This document shows positions 18,415 through 26,889 of a stretch of 64,000 nt of DNA, piece after piece. Location of the stretch: contig QEVG01000010.1 in assembly GCA_003576905.1 (NCBI GenBank), positions 117,836-181,835 on the forward strand, given 5' to 3'. Position 1 is the stretch's first letter; each line of letters starts with the position of its first letter. The position numbers and the translations under genes are program-made. Source of the DNA: Planctomycetota bacterium. GTDB lineage: Bacteria > Planctomycetota > Phycisphaerae > UBA1845 > UTPLA1. Below the pieces are notes generated by a model. It saw nothing but the letters and a program-made list of their open reading frames with translations, did no database searches and was not told where the DNA came from.

Positions 18415-19212
18415 ATGTATCGTTACGTTGCAAGTTCAGTCACCGGATTCGTTCAACAGTTGGCAGTTGGGTACGTGCAACATGGGCACCTCTTCTACGT
18501 GGCGGGAAGAATCCCCGAGCGAAAAGAGCCCGCGACAGTTGACGCGAAGCTCATTGGGCGGTACGGCCTCAGTGTCTCCAAGTGGACGCGAGCAAGGCAT
18601 AAGGAGTCGGGGAGGGCAAGCGTCCAGTACATCCGGTGCGGCCTCTTCTTCGTGCTCATTGCCACACGCGGCCGGCACGAATTCTTTGATCATGAAGCCG
18701 TGAAGGACATTCGGCGGAAACCGATTCGATTCGCTGGCTACTGCATCGGCTACAAGCGTGGCGTGGACCGGCGCTGGCACGCCTCGGTGCGAATCGCTCC
18801 AGATGAGTACCTTAAGCTAAAGAGCTACCTGGTCGGCCTCGCCACCCATCGGTCGGCCGAGAATCTCGCGGCGGAATTCCAACGGATTCCCTTTGAGCCC
18901 TATGCCCCCGTACGGCGACAGCTCCTGAACATCCACCGGGCGGTAAACCGGGCGAGGGGAGAAGCTGGGTTTGAGCTGGTGCCGGTCGCGGCACTTCGGC
19001 TGCGGCGGCGCATAGTGCGACCCTTCGCAAAATCCCGTTCGGATTCGAGGCCGTCTGTAAGTTCTCAAGACTGCACGAGCGAGGCCCAGTCAGTCGGCCC
19101 GGAGCAGGCGTCGCAGGCCGATGATGGGGTCAATCTCGCAGGCCTTACACCAGTCGCAGAACTCGGAGATATCCATACGGCGAATGCCCGCCTCACACTT
19201 GTAAACCCATGA
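18415..19212 (+). CDS. Basic protein of unknown family downstream of permuted intron-like RNA
   Basis: The 265-residue protein has a compact, regular N-terminal 190 residues (FVQQLAVGYVQHGHLFYV, VDAKLIGRYGLSVSKW, VQYIRCGLFFVLIATRG, IRFAGYCIGYKRG), rich in Arg/Lys, Tyr and Phe and probably nucleic-acid binding (inference). No reverse-transcriptase motifs (no YxDD) and no HNH or LAGLIDADG motif. It starts about 35 bp after the RNA region on the same strand, with GAGG upstream of ATG, so it may share the transcript. The last 40 residues are antisense to the next gene and may be poorly conserved. Confidence 0.65.
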   Translation: MYRYVASSVTGFVQQLAVGYVQHGHLFYVAGRIPERKEPATVDAKLIGRYGLSVSKWTRARHKESGRASVQYIRCGLFFVLIATRGRHEFFDHEAVKDIRRKPIRFAGYCIGYKRGVDRRWHASVRIAPDEYLKLKSYLVGLATHRSAENLAAEFQRIPFEPYAPVRRQLLNIHRAVNRARGEAGFELVPVAALRLRRRIVRPFAKSRSDSRPSVSSQDCTSEAQSVGPEQASQADDGVNLAGLTPVAELGDIHTANARLTLVNP

Positions 19213-19332
19213 CTGGGGCATGGTAAGGCGCTTACCAAGGGCTCGCTGCGTCAACCCCGCGTCTTCCCTCAACTTACGAACAAGCCTGGTGACGGCCTGA
19301 TATCGTCGGGCGTGCTGCGGCTTGGTCGGCAT
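19090..19332 (-). CDS. Small XRE-family HTH protein
   Basis: The 80-residue protein is almost entirely an HTH_3 domain: LVRKLREDAGLTQRALGKRL, then MPQSWVYKCEAGIRRMDISEF. Its 3' end overlaps the 3' end of the plus-strand gene at 18415 by about 120 bp, tail to tail. The start at 19332 (MPTKPQHARRY) is preferred to an upstream TTG at 19386. Likely a local transcriptional regulator. The target is unknown. Confidence 0.75.
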   Translation of the reverse strand: MPTKPQHARRYQAVTRLVRKLREDAGLTQRALGKRLTMPQSWVYKCEAGIRRMDISEFCDWCKACEIDPIIGLRRLLRAD

Positions 19333-19425
19333 GTTGGAAAGAATGATCGTTTCTGGGCTTGAAACCAGTTTGGATTCAGCCAACAATATAGTGACCCGAA
19401 GGCAGGTGGCCGCAACCCAGAGGCC

Positions 19426-20130
19426 GTGACATGCTCGGATTCGTTCGGACCAAACGTGGGAGAGATTTCTGCCCGGAACTTCGGGCTAGTGATTGCATAC
19501 TTGTTGCCTGGCTTCATTGGCCTTGTGGGGATCAGCACGGTCTCGCCGGCAATCTCAGCTTGGCTCGCGACTTCTTCGGATGGGCAGCCGACCGTCGGTG
19601 GGTTTCTCTACGTGACGATCGCCTCGTTGGCACTGGGCATGTTCGCCAGCGGGCTTCGATGGCTGGTGATCGACACAGTGCATCACAAGTCGGGGATCAG
19701 GGCGCCGAACTGGGATTTCGCTCAACTGCAATCGAATCTCGCCGCCTACGACCTGCTGGTCGAGTTTCATTACCGGCATTATCAGTTTTACGCGAACTCG
19801 TTTGTCGTCATTGCACTCAACTACTTTGTTCGCCTCGCCGGTGGCTGCCAGATCTGCGGTGGCCCCGGCTGGGTCGATGCCGGCTTTCTGTTCGTCGAAG
19901 TCGTGCTCTTCGCAACGTCGCGGGACACGCTTCGCAAGTACTACGCTCGTGTTTCGCATATTCTTGCGGCGAGCGCCAAGTCTCGAAAGGAGAAGCATCA
20001 TGGCAAACGGCGGCAGCCCTCACAACGATACAAGGAGAGCGAAGACTCCGAAATCCAAAGAGAAACAAGTAACCCCGATAAAGCTGGAGCAACAGGCTCC
20101 AGCTCCGAACAACCAGACGGAGAAGAGTGA
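19426..20130 (+). CDS. Membrane protein of unknown function
   Basis: The 234-residue protein has about three to four hydrophobic segments: NFGLVIAYLLPGFIGLVGI, FLYVTIASLALGMFASGL, a weaker one at YANSFVVIALNYFVRLAG, and WVDAGFLFVEVVLFATS. The tail is charged and low in complexity (about residues 185-234). The tail overlaps a second small gene in another frame with a better ribosome site, so the true end of this protein may be less constrained. Same strand and direction as the small gene. Divergent from the XRE gene 93 bp away. Confidence 0.65.
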   Translation: MTCSDSFGPNVGEISARNFGLVIAYLLPGFIGLVGISTVSPAISAWLATSSDGQPTVGGFLYVTIASLALGMFASGLRWLVIDTVHHKSGIRAPNWDFAQLQSNLAAYDLLVEFHYRHYQFYANSFVVIALNYFVRLAGGCQICGGPGWVDAGFLFVEVVLFATSRDTLRKYYARVSHILAASAKSRKEKHHGKRRQPSQRYKESEDSEIQRETSNPDKAGATGSSSEQPDGEE

Positions 20131-20164
20131 GGCTGCATCGCACACAGCGACGCGTGTCAGCTAA
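20000..20164 (+). CDS. Overlapping small basic protein
   Basis: A 54-residue frame (MANGGSPHNDTRRAKTPKSK ...) begins inside the 3' end of the membrane protein gene in a different frame. It has a strong AAAGGAG 7 bp before ATG. The product is hydrophilic and Lys/Pro/Gln-rich, probably disordered. Overlap plus the ribosome site suggests translational coupling with the membrane protein. Function unknown. Confidence 0.45.
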   Translation: MANGGSPHNDTRRAKTPKSKEKQVTPIKLEQQAPAPNNQTEKSEAASHTATRVS

Positions 20165-20230
20165 TTGCACTCGCTCGCGATGCACGGCTGAAGGCGGGCG
20201 GGTTTTCCGTTCAACTGACCGCCTTCAGCC

Positions 20231-21826
20231 CTATTGAGTTTCCTGAATTCGCAGCAGTGAAACCCGGAATCCATGACGGCGCAATCGCTCAGCCGCGTTC
20301 ACGAGATTCAGTTGGCTGAAGAACGGCAGCCCAGCGGGCCACTTCGTCGCTGCCATCTTGGTGATGATCGCATAGATCACCTCGAATTCCTTCGACTCCG
20401 GCTTGTCGTCCGGAATCAACGCGGCGACTCGCTTTTGGGTCGCCGGAATCTTTGAGCGAGCGGCTTTTCGGAACTCCTCATCCCAGAGAAACGCCTCCGC
20501 CGCGACGACACCCTGCGCAAACAAGTGGCTAAGGGTTGCGGATCGCGTCTTCTTCTTCACGTGGATAAGCTGGCGGTTCGGCGTCAGCAAGTCGCAGAGC
20601 TCGATATCCGAGTTCGCGTCTCGTGCGCGCACGAGCTTCTGGTCCATCAACGCGAACTTCTCGCTCGTCGCGACGCTTTGGTTGTAGTCGCCCTCGCTGT
20701 CAGAAGCGTCCGCATTCGGAAGCATCAGAGCCGGCGATTTCACTTTCTTCAAGCGGTTCGCCACGCTCTGCGCGAAGGATTTCGCAACCTCGTACCAGTC
20801 ACCGGCCGAAAGGACGTACAGGTGGTCGCCGATTTCGGTCTCGAACACAATCGAATCGTGAACCGACCATTGCTCGTGCGCATCCGTACCTCCTGAGAAG
20901 CGCGCAGCGATTCGATGTCGGCGCACGTCCGCGAGCGAGAGTGTGGTCGCATCGTCGAACGTCGCCAGATAGTCGTCGATATCAAGATCAGAGTGAGCAT
21001 CCTCGTCGCCCTGCGTGGAATACAGGAAGCCATCAACGCGCTCCCAATCGAGGGGCTCGGGTGGTGCGAGATGGATCCGATCGGTGTTGCCGGATTTGAG
21101 CGCGTCGATCAAGGCTGCTTCCAGCGTCGATTTCAGGCTCGGGTCGGCAACGGGGCGCAGGTGATCGATGAAACCGAAGTCCTTCTTGTAGTCATCACGA
21201 CCGTATGCCTCGAATGCGCGTTTGCAGACGCTTGCCAATTCCCTGGACTCGGCCTCGACGGCGACCGCCAGCGCGTCAGCGCCGGTGACCTGCTTGGCGA
21301 AGTAAGCATCGCGAGGCCTGCCGGTGACAGCGCGGAGCACGTCCTGAGCGACATCCGACCCGAAGGCTGATAGCTCCGAGCCTCGACTTGCTTGGCGTCG
21401 CGTGACGAGCGTCAAGTCTTCGAACGTCCGAGCGTCCACGCTCTTCAAGTTCTTTGGATCAACTGTGTTCAGCGCGACCTTCAATCCGAAGTTCCGTTCA
21501 AACGAATCAGGCTTGAGCAGGTTCCGGCCGTATCCGAACGTGAGCGCGAACCGTCGGCCCGCGGCGCGGACGAACAACACGGCTGCTGTCGATTGGTTGT
21601 GGAGGTTCAGCTTGTCGGCTAAGCCGGACTGCACCAGCGCTTGCCATCCCGGCGGCTTCTGCTGCGGCGGCTGGTAGTAGAACCGTCCCTGGAAAGGTGA
21701 GTCATCGCGCAGTTTGCACAGCGTGAGCGAGTCGAGGTCTTTGAGGGCGTTCTTGAACTGCTGGATTTCAGGTTTAAGCAAGAACAAAGTCAAATGCCGT
21801 ACACGTTTCTTTGAGCGCTTCGCCAT
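20231..21826 (-). CDS. TIGR04141/DUF6119 sporadically distributed protein
   Basis: The 531-residue protein matches the TIGR04141 pattern: a short beta-rich N-terminus (HLTLFLLKPEI), then AAVLFVRAAGRRFALTFGYGRNLLKPDSFERNFGLKVALN split over two strands, and DPKNLKSVDARTFEDLTLVTRRQASRGSELSAFG. The family occurs patchily in defence islands and is thought to act in phage defence, but its biochemistry is unclear to me. The start at 21826 has AGAGG upstream. Transcribed divergently from the BREX operon over a shared promoter region. Confidence 0.85.
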   Translation of the reverse strand: MAKRSKKRVRHLTLFLLKPEIQQFKNALKDLDSLTLCKLRDDSPFQGRFYYQPPQQKPPGWQALVQSGLADKLNLHNQSTAAVLFVRAAGRRFALTFGYGRNLLKPDSFERNFGLKVALNTVDPKNLKSVDARTFEDLTLVTRRQASRGSELSAFGSDVAQDVLRAVTGRPRDAYFAKQVTGADALAVAVEAESRELASVCKRAFEAYGRDDYKKDFGFIDHLRPVADPSLKSTLEAALIDALKSGNTDRIHLAPPEPLDWERVDGFLYSTQGDEDAHSDLDIDDYLATFDDATTLSLADVRRHRIAARFSGGTDAHEQWSVHDSIVFETEIGDHLYVLSAGDWYEVAKSFAQSVANRLKKVKSPALMLPNADASDSEGDYNQSVATSEKFALMDQKLVRARDANSDIELCDLLTPNRQLIHVKKKTRSATLSHLFAQGVVAAEAFLWDEEFRKAARSKIPATQKRVAALIPDDKPESKEFEVIYAIITKMAATKWPAGLPFFSQLNLVNAAERLRRHGFRVSLLRIQETQ

Positions 21827-21936
21827 GCGGTGGACCTCTCGCCAAGCTCGCGCAAGGCTGGGATGGCTGCGCGAGCCCAACCTGAAACCGGAGAGTACCT
21901 GCCCAAACCTGCGGTCGCAGGATACCGAAACATTTT

Positions 21937-22014
21937 CGCCGGCATACTTGCCGGCGAGAAATCTGGCGTTATGATAGCGGCGGCTGATCTGCGGTCAACC
22001 GTGGCGTTGACCGC
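21937..22014. promoter_or_regulatory. Divergent BREX / TIGR04141 promoter with two inverted repeats
   Basis: The plus promoter has -35 TTGCCG (21948-21953), a 16-bp spacer and -10 TATGAT (21970-21975). The minus promoter has -35 TTGACC (21998-21993), a 16-bp spacer and -10 TATCAT (21976-21971). The two -10 boxes overlap. Inverted repeat 1, CGCCGGCA-TACT-TGCCGGCG (21937-21956), covers the plus -35. Inverted repeat 2, GCGGTCAAC-N6-GTTGACCGC (21991-22014), covers the minus -35. This predicts mutually exclusive firing and control by one or two dimeric regulators. Confidence 0.55.
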
Positions 22015-22047
22015 CGCAAGCCCCATGCGGGAAGTCACGGAGCCAGA

Positions 22048-22875
22048 ATGGTGGTTCGAGAACCGCGACCTAGATCAGACGACGTGGCGGCCATCGGCCC
22101 GCAGCACGAACGGCGATTTGGATTCCGAATCGGCGCCCGCGGAACCCATTCCAGCCGAACGCTGATGTTCGAGGAACTCGACCGGGTGTTGGCGATCGTC
22201 CCGGCGAGCGCGGGGCGCGAAGCGTACTCGAAAGCACTCATCGACGAGAATGTCACCGGGAAACGGACGGCTTCGACGCGGGTGCTGACGAATCAACGCT
22301 TGGGCGAGCTGTTCGCGTTGGATGCTCAGGTACCAATCTTCCGTGTCATGCGCCGATATTGGGACTCAGCCGGCAAAGGGAAGCGGCTGCTCGCCCTGTT
22401 GTGCGCCTTGGCCCGAGATCCGCTCCTCCGGGCGACCATTCCGCCCATCCTCGCGATGAGAGCCGGCGAAGAGCTGAGCCGGCAGGCGATGGCCGACGCC
22501 ATCCGCGTTTCCGTTGATGATCGGCTTAATGACGCCAGCGTGGACAAGGTCGTTCGCAACGCTTCGTCCTCTTGGGCGCAGGTCGGCTACCTTTCGGGCC
22601 GCGTGCGGAAGCACCGGCAAGCTGTCGAGGCGAGTCCACATGCAGTCGCTTACGCACTCCTTCTCGGTTACCTGCTCGGCATCCGGGGCAATCGACTCTT
22701 CAGGAGTCTCTGGACCAACGTGCTGGACACAACCGAGGAGAGGCTCATATTTCTCGCCATGGACGCGAAGCGGATCGGGGCGTTGAACATGAAGCACGGT
22801 GGCGGTGTGATTGAGGTTGATTTTTCGTCCATTTTGACGCCGGACGAGATTCGAGACAGCCATGGGACGGATTGA
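22048..22875 (+). CDS. brxA: BREX inner membrane-independent component BrxA (DUF1819)
   Basis: The 275-residue protein is the first gene of the BREX operon. The core has the DUF1819 layout: an N-terminal helix SSRTLMFEELDRVLAIV, a linker KALIDENVTGKRTASTRVLTNQRLGELF split over two helices, and a C-terminal half ending near LNMKHGGGVIEVDFSSIL. BrxA is a small DNA-binding protein of BREX. The start at 22048 has GGAG 5 bp upstream and gives about 40 extra residues before the core. A Met at 22165 lacks a ribosome site. Its end overlaps brxB by 14 bp. Confidence 0.88.
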   Translation: MVVREPRPRSDDVAAIGPQHERRFGFRIGARGTHSSRTLMFEELDRVLAIVPASAGREAYSKALIDENVTGKRTASTRVLTNQRLGELFALDAQVPIFRVMRRYWDSAGKGKRLLALLCALARDPLLRATIPPILAMRAGEELSRQAMADAIRVSVDDRLNDASVDKVVRNASSSWAQVGYLSGRVRKHRQAVEASPHAVAYALLLGYLLGIRGNRLFRSLWTNVLDTTEERLIFLAMDAKRIGALNMKHGGGVIEVDFSSILTPDEIRDSHGTD

Positions 22876-23425
22876 CCAACTCGCCGACCGTTACGAACGG
22901 CACATCGCGCCGCTGTGGCAACGCAACCTGGCTGGCGCCGAGCGGACCGTTTTCATCGTCTACCCGAAGGAGGATGAACGCCGACTTCGTGCTCATCGGC
23001 ACGATTTCGAGGTCCGCACCCGCAATGCCGGCCACAGGTGGAAGGAGTTCGACTTCACCGGCGTGTTCCCGGCATGGATGGCGGCAGACGAGTACCGCGA
23101 CGCCTATTTCGAGTGCCCGGAAGATCTCGACCTGAAGTTGGATAGCGAGTTCACGGATTACGCGACGGGCCAGCTCCGCGCCGCTCTGACGGCCACGGAC
23201 GTGGATAACCACACGGTCGTGGGAGTCTTCGGGGCGGCGACACTCTACGGCTTCACGCGGCTCTCGAAGGTGCTTCGGGGCGTGGAGGCCGATATCCGCG
23301 GCCGGCTGCTGCTCTTTTTTCCTGGCGAGTACGAGGACAACAACTACCGGCTGCTTGATGCGCGCGATGGCTGGAACTACCTGGCCGTTCCGATCACGCT
23401 GCATAACGGAGACATCGATCAATGA
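22862..23425 (+). CDS. brxB: BREX protein BrxB (DUF1788)
   Basis: The 187-residue protein matches DUF1788: RTVFIVYPKEDERRLRAH, the conserved FDFTGVFPAWMA, GVFGAATLYGFTRLSKVL, and RLLLFFPGEYEDNNYRLLDA. BrxB is a conserved BREX type 1 component needed for defence; its precise role is unsettled. It overlaps brxA by 14 bp and brxC by 4 bp (ATGA), so translation is coupled. Length is typical. Confidence 0.93.
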   Translation: MGRIDQLADRYERHIAPLWQRNLAGAERTVFIVYPKEDERRLRAHRHDFEVRTRNAGHRWKEFDFTGVFPAWMAADEYRDAYFECPEDLDLKLDSEFTDYATGQLRAALTATDVDNHTVVGVFGAATLYGFTRLSKVLRGVEADIRGRLLLFFPGEYEDNNYRLLDARDGWNYLAVPITLHNGDIDQ

Positions 23426-26400
23426 AGAATCGAGATCTCTTCGTCCGCGACCCCGCGACCAGTGAGCTGATTAACAACGGCCAGGCGCGCATCACGGAAG
23501 GCCGTACCGAGCAAGAACGAAAGGTGCTGCGCGATGAGCTGTCGCACTTCGTCTGTGAGGGGAAGTACGCGGACGGGATGATCCGCATTCTTGAATCGTA
23601 TCTCGGAAACCTAGGGGGAAGCCAGCAGCCTGCTGCCTGGGTCTCGGGCTTTTACGGGTCCGGCAAGTCGCACATGCTCAAGATGATGCACCATCTGTGG
23701 GCAAACACCGAATTTCCAGAAGACGGCGCGACGGCTCGGACGCTCGTCCCGGAGCTTTCGAGCGACATCGAAGCAGCGCTGAAAGAACTCGATACGCAAG
23801 GCCGTCGCTTCGGCGGATCGCACGCTGCCTCCGGCACGCTTCCGGCGGGTGGTCTCGACAGCGTACGGCTCGCGGTGCTCGGAATCATCCTGCGGTCGAT
23901 GGACCTGCCCGAAACATACGCGCAAGCGAAGTTCTGCTTGTACCTGCGCCGAAACGGCTTCCTTGATCCGGTCCGAAGGCGAATCGAGTCACAGGGGAAA
24001 GACTTCCTCCGCGAGTTGAACAACCTCTACGTGAGCCCGATTCTCCACGACGCGCTCGTGGAAGTCGATTCCGGCTACGGCGACCGCAAGAACGCACGCG
24101 AGTTGCTTAAGAAGCAGTTCGTGCAGCCGACCGATATCACCACGGCTGACTTTCTGGCGACCGTGAAGGAGGTCCTCGGCGACAAAGGGCAGCTCCCCTG
24201 CACGATCCTGCTTCTGGACGAGGTTCAGCAGTACATCGCGACGGACGATGCACGAGCGACGACCGTAGTCGAAACGGCGGAGGCGCTGTCCAAGGAACTC
24301 TCCTGCCGCCTCTTGTTGGTCGGGGCGGGGCAGAGCGCCCTCGGTGCCGACACTCGCCAGCTCACAAAGCTGTTGGCGCGATTCACGATCAACGTTGAGT
24401 TGCAGGACCAGGATGTCGAGGCGGTCACGCGCAAGGTGCTCCTGCGGAAAAAGCCGGAGCGAACGGCGGAATTGAAGGCGACGCTTGAATCGCACTCCGG
24501 TGAAATCGAACGACAACTTGCCGGCACGCGCGTCGGACCACGAACCGAAGATCGAAAGCTGCTGACGACGGATTATCCCCTCCTGCCCACACGGCGGCGC
24601 TTCTGGGAAGCGGTGCTTCGCGCGGTGGATCCAAGCGGCACGAGCAGCATGCTCCGCGCCCAGCTTCGCATCATTCACGATGCGGTGCGTGACCTGGCCG
24701 AACAGCCGGTCGGCACGGTGATTCCCGGCGATTACATCTTCGACCAGCTTCAGGCCGGCATGGTTCAACAGGCCGTCTTGCTTCGCGAACTGGACGAGAC
24801 GATTCGCCGGCTCGACGACGGCACCCCCGCTGGCAAGCTGGCACGTCGCGTTTGCGGGTTGATCTTTCTGATTCGCAAGCTGCCGCGAGAAGGCGGGGCT
24901 GACATCGGCGTCCGGGCCACTGCCGACATGCTGGCAGACCTCATGGTGGCGGACCTCAAGAACGGCGGCGCCGCCATCCGCAAAGACCTGCCGCCCCTGC
25001 TCGAAAAGCTGGTCGATGACGGCGTGCTGCTCAAGGACCACGACGAGTACAACCTCCAGACGAAGGAATACTCGGAGTGGGACAAGGAGTTCCGCAACAA
25101 GAAGTCGCGCCTCCAGAACAACACGGGCGAGATTTACCACGCCCGCGATGCGTTGATTCGCAGCGCAGCGGCCCAGGCGGTGAAATCGCTCAAGCTCATA
25201 CAAGGCGAGAGCAAGATCGCCCGTCGAATCGAGGTCTATTTCGGCGATGAGCCGCCGGAGGCGGATGGAACGGAAATCCCGGTCTGGGTCCGCGACGGAT
25301 GGGGTTGCAGCGAAAAGAACGTCGTCGATGCAGCGCGATCCGCCGGCACGAACAGCCCCATCGTCTTCGTCTTCGTGCCCAAGGCGAGTGACGAAGATTT
25401 GCGCACCCAGATCATTCAGTTCCAGGCTGCGAAAGAGACGCTCGAATTGAAGGGGGTGCCGGGAACGGACGAGGGCAAGGAAGCCCGCAACGCGATGCAG
25501 GGGCGGATGGAAGACTCCGCGCGGCGTCGCGATGGTCTCGTGACCGGCATCGTCAGCGCCGCCCGCGTGTTCAAGGGCGGCGGCACCGAGCAACACGAAC
25601 TGACAGTCGATGAGAAGATCAAGAGCGCGGCCCAGGACGCACTCGACCGGCTCTTCCCCCGCTTCCGTGAGGCGGACCACAAGAACTGGCCGGTCGTCAT
25701 CGGCCGGGCACGGCAAGGGTCCGATTCACCGCTGGAAGCCGTGAACTGGAATGGCGCGACCGAACAGCACGCCGTATGCCGTGAAGTCATGCGCATCGTC
25801 GGCTCAGGCGCTGATGGCCGCTCGGTTCGCACGGAGCTGGACAAGAGCCCCTACGGCTGGCCACAGGATTCCATCGACGGCGCCCTCATCGCATTGCACG
25901 CGACCGGTCATCTGACGGCACGGCACGGCGGCAGCCCACTCGCGGTGGGCCAGCTTGACCAGGCCAAGATCGCCAAATCGGAGTTCCGCGTCGAAACCAC
26001 GACGCTGACGGCGCAGGATAAAATCAAACTCCGCGGCCTGTTCCAGGAAGCGGGCATCACCGCCAAGGCCTCGGACGACCTCAATGCAAAGTCGAGCGAG
26101 TTCCTCGAACTGCTCGAACGCCTGGCGGAACGCGCGGGCGGCGAACCCCCACTTCCAGAACGCCCGAAGACGTTGCACCTGGCCGACCTGCGCGGCCTGG
26201 CCGGCAACGAACGTCTGACGAAGATGCTCAGCGATCTGGAAACGCTGAAAGCGAACGCAAAGGACTGGAAGTCCGCGGCCGACACGGCCGAGCGTCGCCT
26301 GCCCGAGTGGCAGCGCTTGCAACGAATGAAGGTCCACGGAGCTGGAATCGCCGAGTTTGACGAAATACGCGCTGCGGCGAAAGGCATTGAGGACAGCCGA

Positions 26401-26871
26401 CTGCTGCTCGACGGGACTGACCACATCAAGCCGCTCGTCAAGAAAGCGGCCGGCGCGTTGCGTTCGGCCGTAACAGAGGCCCACTCGACGCTGAAGAAAC
26501 GCCACGCCAGCGAGACGGATGTGCTGGAGAAGAACGAGGCCTGGCAGAGGACCAACGGGGCGCAGCGCAAAGCGATTCTGGCGGAAGAGGGAATCGCGGA
26601 TGTGCCCACCATCGACGTGGGCAGCGACGATGCCCTCCTCGCCACGCTCGACGCCACGCCTTTGTCCGCATGGAAGGACAAAGCCGACGCCCTGCCGGCC
26701 CGCTTCGCCAACGCCGCGATGAAGGCGGCGAAACTCTTGGAGCCCAAAACACAGCAGGTGCGTCTGACGAGCGGGACGCTCAAGACGCCGGATGAAGTGA
26801 AGGCATGGATCGCCGCACAGGAAAAGATGCTCCTCGCGAAGGTCGCTGAGGGGCCGGTCATCGTCAACTGA
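23422..26871 (+). CDS. brxC: BREX ATPase BrxC
   Basis: The 1149-residue AAA-type ATPase has Walker A at residues 76-85 (GFYGSGKSHM) and Walker B in TILLLDEVQQYIA (about residue 255). Further ATPase elements follow at LLVGAGQSALG. The remaining 800 residues are helical, with charged coiled-coil-like stretches near the C-terminus. BrxC is the large motor-like component of BREX and is needed for both methylation and phage exclusion in characterised systems. It starts in a 4-bp overlap with brxB and ends 18 bp before pglX. Length is usual. Confidence 0.95.
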   Translation: MKNRDLFVRDPATSELINNGQARITEGRTEQERKVLRDELSHFVCEGKYADGMIRILESYLGNLGGSQQPAAWVSGFYGSGKSHMLKMMHHLWANTEFPEDGATARTLVPELSSDIEAALKELDTQGRRFGGSHAASGTLPAGGLDSVRLAVLGIILRSMDLPETYAQAKFCLYLRRNGFLDPVRRRIESQGKDFLRELNNLYVSPILHDALVEVDSGYGDRKNARELLKKQFVQPTDITTADFLATVKEVLGDKGQLPCTILLLDEVQQYIATDDARATTVVETAEALSKELSCRLLLVGAGQSALGADTRQLTKLLARFTINVELQDQDVEAVTRKVLLRKKPERTAELKATLESHSGEIERQLAGTRVGPRTEDRKLLTTDYPLLPTRRRFWEAVLRAVDPSGTSSMLRAQLRIIHDAVRDLAEQPVGTVIPGDYIFDQLQAGMVQQAVLLRELDETIRRLDDGTPAGKLARRVCGLIFLIRKLPREGGADIGVRATADMLADLMVADLKNGGAAIRKDLPPLLEKLVDDGVLLKDHDEYNLQTKEYSEWDKEFRNKKSRLQNNTGEIYHARDALIRSAAAQAVKSLKLIQGESKIARRIEVYFGDEPPEADGTEIPVWVRDGWGCSEKNVVDAARSAGTNSPIVFVFVPKASDEDLRTQIIQFQAAKETLELKGVPGTDEGKEARNAMQGRMEDSARRRDGLVTGIVSAARVFKGGGTEQHELTVDEKIKSAAQDALDRLFPRFREADHKNWPVVIGRARQGSDSPLEAVNWNGATEQHAVCREVMRIVGSGADGRSVRTELDKSPYGWPQDSIDGALIALHATGHLTARHGGSPLAVGQLDQAKIAKSEFRVETTTLTAQDKIKLRGLFQEAGITAKASDDLNAKSSEFLELLERLAERAGGEPPLPERPKTLHLADLRGLAGNERLTKMLSDLETLKANAKDWKSAADTAERRLPEWQRLQRMKVHGAGIAEFDEIRAAAKGIEDSRLLLDGTDHIKPLVKKAAGALRSAVTEAHSTLKKRHASETDVLEKNEAWQRTNGAQRKAILAEEGIADVPTIDVGSDDALLATLDATPLSAWKDKADALPARFANAAMKAAKLLEPKTQQVRLTSGTLKTPDEVKAWIAAQEKMLLAKVAEGPVIVN

Positions 26872-26889
26872 CGGGAAAGAACCGGAGCC

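Noticed and set aside
23989..25716. 575-codon minus-strand frame opposite brxC
   Set aside because: Shadow of a GC-rich coding region; product lacks motifs, and brxC on the other strand is unmistakable.
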